Shown here piece by piece: positions 28,710-37,713 of a stretch of DNA of 64,000 bases. The DNA lies in the NCBI GenBank assembly GCA_965220535.1, contig OZ244833.1, positions 3,472,001 to 3,536,000 of the forward strand, given 5' to 3'. The notes under the pieces were generated by a model. The model searched no databases and was not told the origin of the DNA. It worked only from the letters and a program-made list of their open reading frames with translations. The stretch comes from HK1 sp965220535. Its GTDB lineage: Bacteria > Pseudomonadota > Gammaproteobacteria > HK1. Within the stretch, counting starts at the first letter, position 1; the number at the start of each line of letters is the position of its first letter. The position numbers and the translations under genes were made by a program.

Positions 28710-30536
28710 CTATCGATGCTGACGATGATCGGCAATTTGCTGCATGCCATTGAGAATCTTCCTACCGGATGTCGTCAAACGATATTTTTGCTTGGTGCTA
28801 TGAGGCTTTTCCGGGATGGTCATCTCGACGATGCCGAGCGACAGACTTGGTTTCAGGTAGTTGTTGCGGAAGCTACCTAAGTGTTTGAGGCCGAGATCGA
28901 GCATCAACTCTTTGCGATTTTTCTCATCCTTCAATAATCGGATCATCGCCAGCATACCGGGGGTGATGCCCGGGTTGATATTCGGAATATTCGAATCGAC
29001 CTCGGCGTCGATATCGGTGGTATGACCCAAATCCTCGGTATTTGGATCCGTGAAGTTGGAATCATCGATTCGGGATCGGATGGATTCCGTCAAGGCATAG
29101 ACGTTATCGCTGTGTTTTCTCAACAAATCCATGGATACCATCTCTTGCAATGCCTGTCGGGCGATATGCAATCGACCTCCGATAGCCATGGCGGCGTCGG
29201 TCGTTTTGAGATATTTCTCCTCGCAGGCCAAGGATAGCAAGCGAGATTGCTCGATCGTCAAATCGATACCGGTTACTGTATGAAAACGCCGGGCTTGGCG
29301 AGCGGAGAAAGGAATCTTTTCCATCATGATCCCGAAGCATTTTTCTTTCTTGTCATTATCGATGTGGGGATGGCGATAGCCCAATTCATACCAGTTATGG
29401 AAAATCGCTCCCATGCCGGTTCCCGCTTGATCGCTCAGTCCGATACGTCGAAAGCAATCCACCAAAGACGGATTGCGCAGCTCCCCGCTTCCGGGGGCGA
29501 GCATTTTGTCGATATCGGTATAGGCATCGCCGGGATTCCATAAAACATATCGATCGACAAAGGATTTCAAAGTCGCAGTTCTGTAGGGATCCCCATAATC
29601 CTGATGGATCAACAGATTGATAGCCGCTTCACGAAAGGCGACATAATCGGGAGGATCGTCTCGCCGGCGTAAAGTGGTGGGGTCCAGCCGGAAAGGATGT
29701 TCCGCCATCCGCCAGTATTTGGCAACCAGTCCATACCATGTCTTGAAGAGGTTTTCTTCGAAGATATATCGATCGTCCCAGCGCTCATAGCTATTCCACT
29801 CGTCATAACGACGATCGATTCGTTGATAGTCCAGCAATGGTCTGGATACGATTCGACGCACGTATTGATCGGTTCCGAAGAGCAGAACTCCGGCGTAGGT
29901 CAGATTGGAAGAACCCTCGGTATCCCGGAGGAAGTTCCAAGTTCTCAGAAACTCCAGCGGATCATCGATTTTCCTTCGCTGAGGCTCGAGTGTATGGAAC
30001 AAAGAGATGTACAAACGAACGGTTTCTTCATCGATCGCGCCGGCGGCGTCCACATCGTTGAAAATCCGTGCATCCCATCGCTGATTGTCGGCGTCTCTCA
30101 TCAGAGATAGAAATTCTCTATCGGTGACCTTCTCATTACGAGCTCCGCGTCTGATATAGGTATTCCTAGGGTTACTCTCTACGTAAACGGGTTTTGCATC
30201 TCGATCGTTTTCCGGAATGAAGAACGCGAGAATTTTCTTGCCATCAATATCGTATATCGCAGTCTCGGCATCGATGGGTTGATTTAACTTTTGCCGGCTA
30301 CGCAGCGTATTCAAAAACTCTCCGTGCATACGATCGATCTTTGTCGAATCGACTCCTTTGATATGAAATCGACCTTGTTCTTCGGCGATTCCGAAAAGAA
30401 TCCATCCCCCTTTTGTATTTGCAAAGGCACTGACGGTGGGATAGATATTTCGGGGTATCTCCTTCCCCGTTTCTTTGCATTCCAAATCGGCCCACTCATA
30501 TCCTTCGAGCCTCTCCATGAGTTCGTCTTTGGTCAT
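28710..30536 (-). CDS. Schlafen/AlbA_2-domain protein with HATPase_c_4-like module
   Basis: A 608-residue protein. Residues 10-140 form an AlbA_2 domain (ECKETGKEIPRNIYPTVSAFANTKGGWILFGI, shown here only in part; then YIRRGARNEKVT). Residues 300-420 resemble the HATPase_c_4 region of RecG-like regulators (AFREAAINLLIHQDYG, GLSDQAGTGMGAIF). The C-terminus is winged-helix-like (RLTTSGRKIL). Such proteins act as transcription regulators or in phage defence. A strong AGGAG lies 7 bp before the ATG. Its upstream region holds an 11-bp VNTR. Confidence 0.8.
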   Translation of the reverse strand: MTKDELMERLEGYEWADLECKETGKEIPRNIYPTVSAFANTKGGWILFGIAEEQGRFHIKGVDSTKIDRMHGEFLNTLRSRQKLNQPIDAETAIYDIDGKKILAFFIPENDRDAKPVYVESNPRNTYIRRGARNEKVTDREFLSLMRDADNQRWDARIFNDVDAAGAIDEETVRLYISLFHTLEPQRRKIDDPLEFLRTWNFLRDTEGSSNLTYAGVLLFGTDQYVRRIVSRPLLDYQRIDRRYDEWNSYERWDDRYIFEENLFKTWYGLVAKYWRMAEHPFRLDPTTLRRRDDPPDYVAFREAAINLLIHQDYGDPYRTATLKSFVDRYVLWNPGDAYTDIDKMLAPGSGELRNPSLVDCFRRIGLSDQAGTGMGAIFHNWYELGYRHPHIDNDKKEKCFGIMMEKIPFSARQARRFHTVTGIDLTIEQSRLLSLACEEKYLKTTDAAMAIGGRLHIARQALQEMVSMDLLRKHSDNVYALTESIRSRIDDSNFTDPNTEDLGHTTDIDAEVDSNIPNINPGITPGMLAMIRLLKDEKNRKELMLDLGLKHLGSFRNNYLKPSLSLGIVEMTIPEKPHSTKQKYRLTTSGRKILNGMQQIADHRQHR

Positions 30537-30621
30537 GGGTTTCTCCTGCCGCGCCCGATTGGTGTCGATGCGCTTGCCGTTTCAGCCTTGATCGACAATC
30601 CGCTGCCCCTGACTCAATGGT

Positions 30622-30808
30622 ACATGGTCGGTACATGGACGTCACATGGTCGGTACATGGACGTCACATGGACGGTACATGGACGTCACATGGACGTCAC
30701 ATGGTCGGCACATGGTGGATACATGGTGGATACATGGTGGATACATGGTGGATACATGGTGGATACATGGTGGGTACATGGTGGGTACATGGTGGGTACA
30801 TGGTGGGT
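30622..30808. repeat. 11-bp VNTR, 17 copies
   Basis: Seventeen head-to-tail units of ACATGG + 5 bases with no spacers. The first eight end in GACGTC, TCGGT, ACGGT or TCGGC variants. The next five are ACATGGTGGAT and the last four ACATGGTGGGT. It starts 86 bp upstream of the AlbA_2 gene start and ends 50 bp past the D-aminoacylase stop. The unit is close to one turn of DNA. No spacers, so it is not a CRISPR array. Confidence 0.95.
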
Positions 30809-30857
30809 GCACATACCTCACCGATCTTCGGCAATCTCCGTTCGTCGATTTCGTTTT

Positions 30858-32339
30858 TCACCCGGTACCGAGTTTTTTCCGTTGGAGGATTTTTCCGGGG
30901 CGAGCGCCGGTCCATTCGAAGCCGCGGCGAACTTGCTCGCCGTTGACGATGACTTGGTAGATGCCGCGAGCGGGGCGCTCGGGGGATGCGAAATCCGCCT
31001 CGTCGATGATGCTGTCGGCGTCGAAGAGGACGAGGTCGGCGAAGGCGTCGGGTTCGATCGTGCCGCGTCCTTCGAGGCCGAAGACGCGGGCGGGGGTGCC
31101 GCTCATGCGATGCACCGCCTCTTCGAGCGAGAAGAGTTTCGAATCGCGGCAGTAATGACCGAGCACTCGGGGGAATGTCCCCCAAAGCCGAGGGTGGGGG
31201 TGGGTGTCGTGCGGGAGGCCGTCCGATCCGATCATCGCGCCTTGGAATTGCAAGATGCGTCGGAGGTCTTCCTCGTCCATTTGGAAGTAGATCGCCCCGG
31301 CGGGACTCAAGCGCTCCACCGCTTCCTCGGCGCTGCAACCCCAAGTCTGGCGGATCTCCTCGAAGTCGCGTCCTCCGAGCTCCGGATGCGGGGTCGACCA
31401 AGTCACCAACACCCGCTCGGCCTTTTCCAGCCAGTCGGCGAAGAGCACCGTCGAACTCGCTACATAAGGATAGACATCGAGATCCACCTTTTGCCGGGCC
31501 CGCGCTCGGGCAATCGCGGCGAGGGTCTCGCGACTTAGCCCCCAGTTCTGCCTCCCGACGCATTTATGATGCGAAATGACCACCGGGACCCCGGCGCGTT
31601 CGCCGATATCGAGAGTTTCGTGTACCGAGTCGAGCACCCCGGCACCCTCGTCGCGCATGTGCGTGGTGTAGATGCCCTCGTATTGCGCGACAAGGGATGC
31701 GAGGGAGACGATTTCGTCGGTCGGGGCGGCGAACGCCGGAGGATAGGCAAGCCCGGTGCTCATGCCGATACACCCGGCGCTCAGCGCTTCGTCGAGAAGC
31801 GCTTCCATCTTCGTGATTTCCTCGGGAAGGGCGGCGCGGGAGAGATCGTCTCCCATCGTCGCCGCTCGTAGGGCGCTGTGGCCGACGAGCGGGGCGAGAT
31901 TGAGGGCGGGCGGGGCATCCTCCACCGCCGCCAGATATTCGCGCATGGTTGGGAAGCGATACCAATCGCCCCCGCCCAGCAGATTCATCGGCGGTGGCGG
32001 GGCGTTTCCCGTATAGGGAGCCAGACTCACCCCGCAGTTGCCGGTGACCACCGTGGTGACTCCTTGGCTGATCTTGCAGGTCATATCCGGGCTGCTGAGA
32101 ACCGCCCGGTCGTCGTGAGTATGGACATCGATGAACCCCGGGGCGACGATCAACCCGGAGGCATCGATCTTGTTCCCCGCTTCGATGCGTTCGTCGAGGT
32201 TCTCATCGACGGCGACGATCCGCCCCCCTTCGATGGCGACATCCAACTGCGCTCGGGGGGCGCCGGTGCCGTCGATGACATCGCCCGAGTGGATCAGGAT
32301 ATCGCATCGACGATTGCGGGGGGTCGATTCCAGGTTCAT
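30858..32339 (-). CDS. N-acyl-D-amino-acid deacylase (D-aminoacylase)
   Basis: A 493-residue amidohydrolase-superfamily enzyme that removes the acyl group from N-acyl-D-amino acids. APGFIDVHTHDD carries the HxH metal pair. TTVVTGNCGVSLAP with its conserved Cys, IYTTHMRDEGAG, VVISHHKC and GSDGLPHDTHPHPR supply the rest of the zinc site. The ATG at 32339 (MNLESTPRNRRCDILI) is chosen; the upstream in-frame sequence is Ser/Pro-rich and not protein-like. Confidence 0.92.
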   Translation of the reverse strand: MNLESTPRNRRCDILIHSGDVIDGTGAPRAQLDVAIEGGRIVAVDENLDERIEAGNKIDASGLIVAPGFIDVHTHDDRAVLSSPDMTCKISQGVTTVVTGNCGVSLAPYTGNAPPPPMNLLGGGDWYRFPTMREYLAAVEDAPPALNLAPLVGHSALRAATMGDDLSRAALPEEITKMEALLDEALSAGCIGMSTGLAYPPAFAAPTDEIVSLASLVAQYEGIYTTHMRDEGAGVLDSVHETLDIGERAGVPVVISHHKCVGRQNWGLSRETLAAIARARARQKVDLDVYPYVASSTVLFADWLEKAERVLVTWSTPHPELGGRDFEEIRQTWGCSAEEAVERLSPAGAIYFQMDEEDLRRILQFQGAMIGSDGLPHDTHPHPRLWGTFPRVLGHYCRDSKLFSLEEAVHRMSGTPARVFGLEGRGTIEPDAFADLVLFDADSIIDEADFASPERPARGIYQVIVNGEQVRRGFEWTGARPGKILQRKKLGTG

Positions 32340-32582
32340 ATCGATGACGCTCCGATGAAGGGACAACGGGGACGATTCGCCAGCGTCTATTTTGCCCGAG
32401 ATCGTCGTTTCCGACGAACGAGAGGGTTCGAAGGGGAGAGGAGGGGGAGCGAACGGGGCTGCGGCTCGAAAAAAGCCTCTTCGCACGCTTTTCGAGACGG
32501 CTTTATCAATGAGCGGGCGGGATTCGAGGGTTCTTCGGTTGTTCGGAAGGGGATATCAAAGCGCAGGGTGTACGCTCGCGCT

Positions 32583-33158
32583 TTATTGGCATTGGCAATC
32601 GAAGCCTATCTTTTTCAGCAGGTTGATGAATCCATCGTCCCCTTCATTTTCCAAGGAATGGGCGACTTTGATGATTTTGGGAAGATCGATCTTTCTTTTG
32701 AGATCGTCTGCGGGGCATCCTTTTTTATAGCCCGGAAAAAATTGCTTGATGTCTTCTTTTACTTTCCCCGGGTCGGGAGGTTTTTGATATTTTTTGTTGA
32801 AATGACGCCAAAGAAACGCTTCGTGATTCGGCTTTTGCCAGATTGCGATGAAGTGATTTGCCTTCAATTTGTCTGTTAGTTCTGAAATCTCTGCTTCGGT
32901 TGCGTTGTCGGTATCGAGAAAGATCGCCCGGATATATGTTCTTCTAGATTTTGGTTTTCCTTGATCTTCCTTGATTGCAGCCTTTATCGCTTTTTCCACC
33001 ATGCTTGAACGATGCCCGCCATTCAGAATTTTTATACTGAGACGGATATCAAGGCCTTCCTCTTTGGCGTATGTGTCCAACATCTTCGCATAGCCTCTTT
33101 CACTTTCGCCTTCGCAAGCAACGAAAACGATTTTTTTGAGATTGTTGTTTCTGTTCAT
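32583..33158 (-). CDS. rloB: RloB-like protein (Toprim-related)
   Basis: A 191-residue protein with an N-terminal VACEGESERGYAKML motif like the RloB/OLD-type Toprim strand with its conserved Glu, then FLDTDNATEAEI (acidic DxD pair) and KPNHEAFLWRH. It starts 9 bp after the ATPase gene, so the pair is an operon. RloA/RloB-type ATPase-plus-Toprim pairs are associated with restriction loci and resemble the layout of OLD and PARIS defences. Composition is more AT-rich than the surroundings, a sign of transfer. The nuclease role is inferred. Confidence 0.7.
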   Translation of the reverse strand: MNRNNNLKKIVFVACEGESERGYAKMLDTYAKEEGLDIRLSIKILNGGHRSSMVEKAIKAAIKEDQGKPKSRRTYIRAIFLDTDNATEAEISELTDKLKANHFIAIWQKPNHEAFLWRHFNKKYQKPPDPGKVKEDIKQFFPGYKKGCPADDLKRKIDLPKIIKVAHSLENEGDDGFINLLKKIGFDCQCQ

Positions 33159-33167
33159 ATCGAAATA

Positions 33168-34406
33168 TCATCCGTATTGCGGTACCCCGCCATAGACTCC
33201 GCTGAGGTAGTTCTCCTTGAAATTTTCGTCTCGACGAACTCCTCCAATCTCCTTGAGGCCGTAGATCTTGCTTTCTCCTTGCGAATTTTTCTCGCAGAAA
33301 AAAATCTCCTCTTTGAGAAGGTTATCCATCAAGGTGGGATCTTGGCAGGACATCCATATCTGCGCACCTCGAGGGTTACGATCTTTGTCGGCAAACCAAC
33401 GCGAAATCTCCCGTATTAGGATAGGGTGAAGCGAAGCATCGATTTCGTCGAACACTGCCAAACGACCTCGTGTAAACACTTGATGAAATGAATTAAAATA
33501 ATCCATGAATTTTTTCGTTCCGTGGCTTTCTTCGGAGAAATCTACCGCTTCATCCAACCCTTGATGCATGAATTCGATATGAATTTTCTTGGTTTCCTCA
33601 TCTCGTCTGAATTTGACTTCCTTGAGACCAAGATCGGCACGACGGATTTCACGGTTCAGATCAGTTGGATTTTCGCGGACACTATGTCCGAAGGGCGTCA
33701 TGAATGAAGAGATATAAGGGTTATAAAAGCGTCTTCTACCGATTCGAATGTTCGAGGATATACGTCCGATGGAGTCGACGATCGCATATGCAATCTTATG
33801 ATGGAGTCGAGTCATGATAGAGAGAATACTAGCGTCGGGTCGTTGAAATGCTGATATCAGAGACGAGTTCTTCAGTGCCAGTTTCATTTCCGGCGCGGCA
33901 AAAATGAGACCTTTTTCTCCTCTCTCAAACACCCGACGGAATCGTCCTTTATTTGCCGGGCGATATTTGACGGATTCCGATAGCACGCGATCTTCTTGCC
34001 CGTATTCTCGAGAGCTGAGTTCAAGTAAATACTTATAAAGGCAAGTAGGAGATCCTTCTGGCTCTTTCAGATCCGAAGGTCCGCTGAAATGAATCTCAAA
34101 CCGGGTGGGCTTGGCCTCCATCTCATGAGTCAGAAATTTCTCGTAGGGCAGCCTCCCCTCGTCGGATTCATGGAGAAAACTCGAGCGCACGAACCAGCCG
34201 ACGAATCGCAGAGCTAGCAACAGATTCGTCTTGCCCGAGGCGTTGGCTCCGTAAACGGCGACGACTCGCGGCGCTCGTAGTTCGGCACCATCGAAAATCG
34301 GCTCTAACCGACCGGGCTCAGAAGGGACCTTGGGTCCCACCGTGAGGTCGATCACTTGGCGTTCCCGGATCGATCGGAAGTTCTCGATCTCGATTCGATG
34401 GATCAT
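33168..34406 (-). CDS. rloA: RloA-like AAA15-family ATPase
   Basis: A 412-residue SMC/OLD-like ABC ATPase. The N-terminal RIEIENFRSIRERQVIDL and Walker A VYGANASGKTNLLLAL are typical of AAA15/AAA21 proteins. Walker B and the D-loop read LAVFDEIDASLHP, with QIWMSCQDPTLMD behind it. The ATG at 34406 has GGAGAG 7 bp upstream, better than an in-frame TTG at 34421. With rloB it probably forms a two-gene antiphage or abortive-infection module sensing an invader and activating the Toprim partner. Specific activity unknown. Confidence 0.75.
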   Translation of the reverse strand: MIHRIEIENFRSIRERQVIDLTVGPKVPSEPGRLEPIFDGAELRAPRVVAVYGANASGKTNLLLALRFVGWFVRSSFLHESDEGRLPYEKFLTHEMEAKPTRFEIHFSGPSDLKEPEGSPTCLYKYLLELSSREYGQEDRVLSESVKYRPANKGRFRRVFERGEKGLIFAAPEMKLALKNSSLISAFQRPDASILSIMTRLHHKIAYAIVDSIGRISSNIRIGRRRFYNPYISSFMTPFGHSVRENPTDLNREIRRADLGLKEVKFRRDEETKKIHIEFMHQGLDEAVDFSEESHGTKKFMDYFNSFHQVFTRGRLAVFDEIDASLHPILIREISRWFADKDRNPRGAQIWMSCQDPTLMDNLLKEEIFFCEKNSQGESKIYGLKEIGGVRRDENFKENYLSGVYGGVPQYG

Positions 34407-34943
34407 GATATCGCTCTCCAAATCTACTATTGGAGCAGGATAATAACGGACTCAGAATCGAAAATCAACGAACAGACTTCAAAAATGAGATTTGAGTCAT
34501 CAAATTTACTGACTGGAAGGGTTTTTCTACCGATCAGAGAAGAATCACGTGGCGAGCATGGCAAAGCGTTTCAGCGAAGCGGCGAAGCAGGCTTTTCGAT
34601 CCGACGGAGCACGGCATCAAGCCTTCGGGGCGAGGGAATAGGGCGCTCGAAGCGAGTCTTGGCAAGTGGATGCAGATTGAGATATGCCTCTCGATCACGC
34701 AGCCTCGACCATCGCTAGGGTCTCGGCGGCGGCTAGTTGCCCGAGGAGCGCCGAGGAGCGAAAAGCCGAAGCCTTGAATGCCGCGCCTTCTCAAGTCGCC
34801 CGAGAAAATCCACACTCTCAGGTCTCGTTTTTATAAGATTCGCCATCTCACCGGCAGTCTTTTCGCCGAGGTCTTCGGCCGGGGGAGGTTTTCGAAGTTC
34901 GCTCGGAGTCGGTGTGCGTCTCGTGAAAAGGGGGAGGGCTTCG
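34407..34943. other. Intergenic region between divergent rloA and CitE-like gene
   Basis: About 540 bp. The rloA-proximal 100 bp is AT-rich and should hold its promoter. The rest shows no open frame of interest. Confidence 0.4.
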
Positions 34944-35825
34944 ATGTCTTTTGTGCGGACGATGCTATTCGCTCCCGGCAATCACTCGCGTCGGGTCGAA
35001 AAAGCCTTGGGTCTCGATGCCGATAGCGTGATTCTCGATCTCGAGGATGCGGTTGCGATCAGCGAGAAAGTCTCCACCCGTCGGCAGGTGGCACAGGCCT
35101 TGGCACTGCCGCGACGAGGGAGCGGGCGAGTCCGCGTCAATGCCTTCGACACGCCTTTTTGTGTGGATGATCTGCGGGAGGTGGTGGTTGCCGGTCTCGA
35201 TGGCATCGTTCTTCCGAAGGTGGAGTCCGCAGCCCAGCTCGTGGCGGTGGATTGGCTTCTTCGTGCCCTCGAAAAAGAGCGCGGTCTCCCCGAAGGCGGG
35301 ATCGATCTCATGCCGATCGTCGAGACCGCTCTCGCGCTCTCCGCGCTGCGTGAGATCGCCGCTTGCGGGTTGGCGCGGGTGCGTAGACTCAGTTTCGGGG
35401 CCGCGGATTTCACCCTCGATCTTGCTATGCGTTGGACGCGCGAGGAGCATGAACTGGATTCGGTGCGCAGCCGCATCGCGATCGAATCGAGAGCCGCGGG
35501 ATTGGAAGCCCCGATCGACACGGTCTTTGCCCGCATCGGGGATTCGGAAGGATTGCAAGCCTCCGCCCGGCGCGCTCGTGCGCTCGGCTTTCAGGGGAAA
35601 CTATGCATCCACCCCGAGCAGATCGCCCCGATCAACGCGCTTTTCACCCCCGACGAGGAGGAGGTCGCCCGCGCCCGAGCCATCGTCGCCGCTTTCGAGG
35701 CCGCCGAGGCCGCGGGCAGCGCATCGATCAGTTTGGATGGGCAGTTCATCGACTACCCCATCGTGGAGCAGGCGCGTCGCATCGTGCGTCTCGCGGATGC
35801 GAGCCCGCCGAAGCCCGATGTCTGA
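34944..35825 (+). CDS. CitE/HpcH-HpaI-type aldolase/lyase (malyl-CoA lyase-like)
   Basis: A 293-residue TIM-barrel lyase. RTMLFAPGNHSRRVEKAL, DSVILDLEDAV (metal-binding Glu/Asp), GIVLPKVES and LSFGAADFTLDL are the signatures of the citrate lyase beta / (3S)-malyl-CoA lyase or thioesterase group. It cleaves or hydrolyses a hydroxyacyl-CoA such as malyl- or citramalyl-CoA. GGGGAGG lies 7 bp before the ATG. Alone, without CitD/CitF partners, a malyl-CoA lyase or thioesterase role is more likely than citrate lyase. Confidence 0.88.
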   Translation: MSFVRTMLFAPGNHSRRVEKALGLDADSVILDLEDAVAISEKVSTRRQVAQALALPRRGSGRVRVNAFDTPFCVDDLREVVVAGLDGIVLPKVESAAQLVAVDWLLRALEKERGLPEGGIDLMPIVETALALSALREIAACGLARVRRLSFGAADFTLDLAMRWTREEHELDSVRSRIAIESRAAGLEAPIDTVFARIGDSEGLQASARRARALGFQGKLCIHPEQIAPINALFTPDEEEVARARAIVAAFEAAEAAGSASISLDGQFIDYPIVEQARRIVRLADASPPKPDV

Positions 35826-35961
35826 TGCCCGATGCTTGGCGTCTTCCACGGGCATTCTCTACGAGTGCCCTCTACGAGCGCCCCCTAAGACCGATAGAAT
35901 CCGTGTCCTTTGAAACCTAGTTCTTCCGTATAAGACAAGAAAATCAAAAGGAGCCTTTCCG

Positions 35962-36834
35962 ATGAGCCTTGCCGACCATCCGATCGAGCCCGTTCGCGAA
36001 GAAGAGATTGCCAAGTGGCTAGGCGGGCGCACTTTCCAGCAGGTCTACGAGGAGTACGATGAGACCGGCTGCATCCGCTTCGAGCGCGTGCTCGACGAGG
36101 GGCAACTCGGCGAAATTCGCTCGGCACTGGACCCTTATCTGAAGGCCGATATCAAGGGTCGCGGGGATTTCGAGGGTATCAAGACCAATCGCGTTTACGC
36201 CCTGATGGCCAAGTCGCAAGTCTTTTCAAGGCTCGCGATTCATCCGCTGGCATTGGCATTCGCCGAGGCCGACTTGGGTCTTAGTTGCCAGTTATCCGCT
36301 CTGCTGGCGATCAATCTGCATCCGGGCGAGACCGTGCAGCCTTGGCACCACGACGATTTGCACTGCGGATTGCCGCGCCCGCGCAAATCGCTGCAGGTCA
36401 GCGCTTTTTGGGCCATCGACGACACCACGGAGGAAAACGGAGCCACCGAGTATCTCCCCGGCAGCCACCGATGGGCCGATGACCGCATCGAAGCCCCCGC
36501 CGCCGATTCCTATTTCGACAGCCGACAAAAGATCGGCGACGCCGATGCCCGTCCCGACGCGATCAAGGCCGTGATGCCTGCGGGCTCGTTGATGCTGCTC
36601 AAGGGAACCGTTTGGCATCGCGGCGGGGCCAACCTTTCCGACGCCCCGCGCATGATCATCACGCCGCAGTACTGCGTCGGCTGGATGCGGCCGCTGGAAA
36701 ACTTCCTTCTGGCGACGCCGCAAGATGCGATCCGACTTAGCCCCAAGCGGGCGCGGGAGCTGATCGGCTATTCGATCCACCCGCCCTTCATGGGCTATGT
36801 CGACGGCATGCATCCCGATCGCACCTTGCAATAG
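35962..36834 (+). CDS. Phytanoyl-CoA dioxygenase-family oxygenase
   Basis: A 290-residue Fe(II)/2-oxoglutarate oxygenase. The iron ligands are seen as HHDD in VQPWHHDDLHCG (the HxD motif) and the distal His in KGTVWHRGGAN. ATEYLPGSHRW is the usual neighbouring loop. Substrate unknown; PhyH-family members hydroxylate acyl-CoAs, ectoine, or other small molecules. A strong AAGGAG lies 8 bp before the ATG. Its 3' end is echoed downstream. Confidence 0.85.
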   Translation: MSLADHPIEPVREEEIAKWLGGRTFQQVYEEYDETGCIRFERVLDEGQLGEIRSALDPYLKADIKGRGDFEGIKTNRVYALMAKSQVFSRLAIHPLALAFAEADLGLSCQLSALLAINLHPGETVQPWHHDDLHCGLPRPRKSLQVSAFWAIDDTTEENGATEYLPGSHRWADDRIEAPAADSYFDSRQKIGDADARPDAIKAVMPAGSLMLLKGTVWHRGGANLSDAPRMIITPQYCVGWMRPLENFLLATPQDAIRLSPKRARELIGYSIHPPFMGYVDGMHPDRTLQ

Positions 36835-36967
36835 CGCTTGGATATCCGCAAGCCCGTCGATGCTGCTTGAAGGGAGTCGTTCGCGAGCGAGGCGGAGGCG
36901 GAGGCGGAGCCAATCGTTTTCGATGCTTTGCGAGCGATCACCGAGATCGGCCGGGGGCGGTCGGCGG

Positions 36968-37440
36968 AGAACGATCTTTCGGCGACGCCGCGAGATGCGA
37001 TCCGGCGTGGGCTTGAGCGACCGCGCGTTGCCGCCTTGAGAACTCGTTTCGCCATCGTTCCAGAAACGCTCCCGTTGACCCTCTTGCGCAAGCGATCCCT
37101 GAAATTCGGAAGATCTATGGAAAATCAAGAGCGAGGAGGAGACGGGCAAGTCTCGGCAAGGAGCGCGCCTTCGCAGTCCTTCGTTTTCGGCACGGCCGTA
37201 AGATGCGATCCGGCTCAGGCTTAAGCGGCCTCGCTTTGCCGATTCGGGATTCCGCTTCGTCATCGTTCCCGAAACGCTTCCGTCGACCCCATCGCGCCAA
37301 GCGATGCCTGAACATTGGAAGAGCCACAAAAACAAAGTGCGTGGAGGAGGCGGGCAAGCCTCGACGAGGAGCAATTCAAATCGCCGGCGGCCGGCCTTTC
37401 GATGCTCCGATGCTCCGATGCCCCGATAACGCTGCATAAT
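36968..37440 (+). repeat. Two decaying echoes of the PhyH-gene 3' end
   Basis: The gene's GGCGACGCCGCAAGATGCGA (from 36714) recurs nearly intact near 36981, and GATGCGATCCG recurs at 37202, giving periods of about 270 and 208 bp. The segments after them (AAACGCTCCCGTTGACC near 37060 and AAACGCTTCCGTCGACC near 37275, then CAAGCGATCCCTGAA and CAAGCGATGCCTGAA) align to each other. The copies are frame-broken and non-coding. No other gene is seen from 36835 to 37670. Confidence 0.75.
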
Positions 37441-37668
37441 TTCCGAGCCCTGCCGTATCGACGCCGCCTTCGATTAAGGCCGCCCGGCAGACGTCTTGCC
37501 GAATACGATATCCGCCATATCCGCCATGGCACGGATACGACGAAGATACGAGCGTGCCGATGCGTGATGCCTTGGAAGAAAAATCTCGGTGACGATCGTC
37601 GAAGGCGGTCATCGAAGCGCGAGGGGTCGAAGCGCGAGGATATGTACATCGAACGAAATCGAGGGATT

Positions 37669-37713
37669 CCATGTCGTTCCAAGCCATGTCGTCGCAAGCC
37701 ATATCGTCGCAAG
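37669..37713. repeat. 15-bp tandem repeat at the start of the FGase gene
   Basis: Three units of CCATGTCGTCGCAAG (with small variants) span the start codon. Two of them contain an in-frame ATG, so each adds a possible start and five residues (MSSQA). Confidence 0.85.

Noticed and set aside
30622..30808. CRISPR-like array
   Set aside because: The 11-bp units are directly adjacent with no spacers.
30617..30960. Open frame coding a GYMVDTWWIH-type repeat peptide
   Set aside because: An 11-bp repeat is open in several frames by chance; no ribosome site or start context supports it.
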